DNA of 6,514 bases. Source: Oscillospiraceae bacterium (GTDB lineage Bacteria > Bacillota > Clostridia > Oscillospirales > Acutalibacteraceae). The number at the start of each line of letters is the position of its first letter. Position 1 is the first letter of the stretch. The stretch lies in NCBI GenBank assembly GCA_902795765.1, contig CADBMQ010000112.1:1-6514 (forward strand), read 5' to 3'. The position numbers were made by a program, and so were the translations under genes. Below are positions 6,348-6,514 of the stretch, one piece after another. Under the pieces are notes generated by a model. That model was not told the origin of the DNA. It saw only the letters and a program-made list of their open reading frames with translations, and made no database searches.

Positions 6348-6514
6348 ATGAAAACAAAATCGGTACAGAATTTGGTACAAGGTGCGCTTATCGCTGCATT
6401 GTATGCTGTTCTAACGCTAACAGTTGCTCCGTTGTCGTTTGACTTCGGAATACAACTTCGCCTGTCGGAAGCATTGTGCGTTCTGCCTTTGCTAACACCT
6501 GTTGCAATTCCCGG
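6348..6514 (+). CDS. queT: QueT-family queuosine precursor transporter, N-terminal part
   Basis: Partial: 55 full codons from ATG 6348, cut by the window end. AGAGG (6334-6338) lies nine bases upstream. The residues 'VQGALIAALYAVLTLTVAPLSF' form a first membrane helix, followed by 'GIQLRLSEALCVLPLLTPVAIPG', the RxSEAL-x-(x)LP-x-x-TP-x-AIPG signature typical of QueT (formerly DUF988). QueT proteins are predicted substrate-binding S-components of ECF transporters that import preQ1 or a related queuine precursor, for modification of tRNA wobble position 34. The preQ1-I riboswitch immediately upstream supports this independently. About two thirds of the protein should lie beyond the window. Likely regulated by negative feedback from preQ1 at translation, and probably co-transcribed with the CNNM gene because no convincing promoter is seen between them. 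Confidence 0.92.
   Translation, partial: MKTKSVQNLVQGALIAALYAVLTLTVAPLSFDFGIQLRLSEALCVLPLLTPVAIP

Noticed and set aside
1..6514. CRISPR array, transposon ends, tRNA or rRNA genes
   Set aside because: No regularly spaced direct repeats, terminal inverted repeats with a transposase, or tRNA-like cloverleaf were seen; nearly all the window is accounted for by protein genes.

Overview
The window reads as chromosomal DNA from a low-to-mid-GC Gram-positive bacterium, most likely a Clostridia member such as a gut Ruminococcaceae/Oscillospirales-type lineage. This placement is inferred from the single-chain clade II PurL, strong AGGAG-type ribosome sites, TTG start use, an ECF-type QueT transporter and a preQ1-I riboswitch resembling the Thermoanaerobacter one. 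Every recognisable gene is on the + strand and codon style looks uniform, so I see no sign of a mobile element or recent transfer.

Region 1 (1-3995) is the tail of a purine biosynthesis operon. The C-terminal 101 residues of PurD (GAR synthetase) are followed, after one base, by a complete single-chain PurL (FGAM synthase) of 1228 residues starting at a TTG. PurD and PurL act close together in de novo purine synthesis: PurD makes GAR, GAR is formylated to FGAR, and PurL amidates FGAR to FGAM with glutamine and ATP. The operon start lies outside the window.

Region 2 (3996-4089) is a short intergenic gap with two inverted repeats. The first (4011-4042) is a plausible, weakly U-tailed terminator for the purine operon. 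The second (4054-4088) carries the ribosome binding site of the next gene in its 3' arm.

Region 3 (4090-4866) encodes a 258-residue protein I cannot assign; its middle part looks compatible with a Rossmann-like fold. A sigma-A-like promoter overlaps its 3' end and would drive the next unit. The roughly 90-nt leader of that unit holds two stems that share bases and cannot form together, and a possible 19-codon cysteine-containing ORF that overlaps the downstream start codon.

Region 4 (4958-6292) encodes a complete CNNM/CorC-family membrane protein (DUF21 membrane domain, two CBS domains, CorC_HlyC domain), a family linked to Mg2+ or other divalent cation transport.

Region 5 (6293-6514) holds a preQ1-I riboswitch starting only four bases after the CNNM stop codon, then the first 55 codons of queT, the predicted queuosine-precursor transporter, cut by the window edge. 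Because there is almost no space between genes, the riboswitch probably acts at the level of translation within a CNNM-queT message.

The most interesting points are the preQ1 switch embedded in an apparent polycistronic unit, the structured leader of the CNNM gene, and the orphan 258-residue protein. I do not see a wholly new multi-gene system here.
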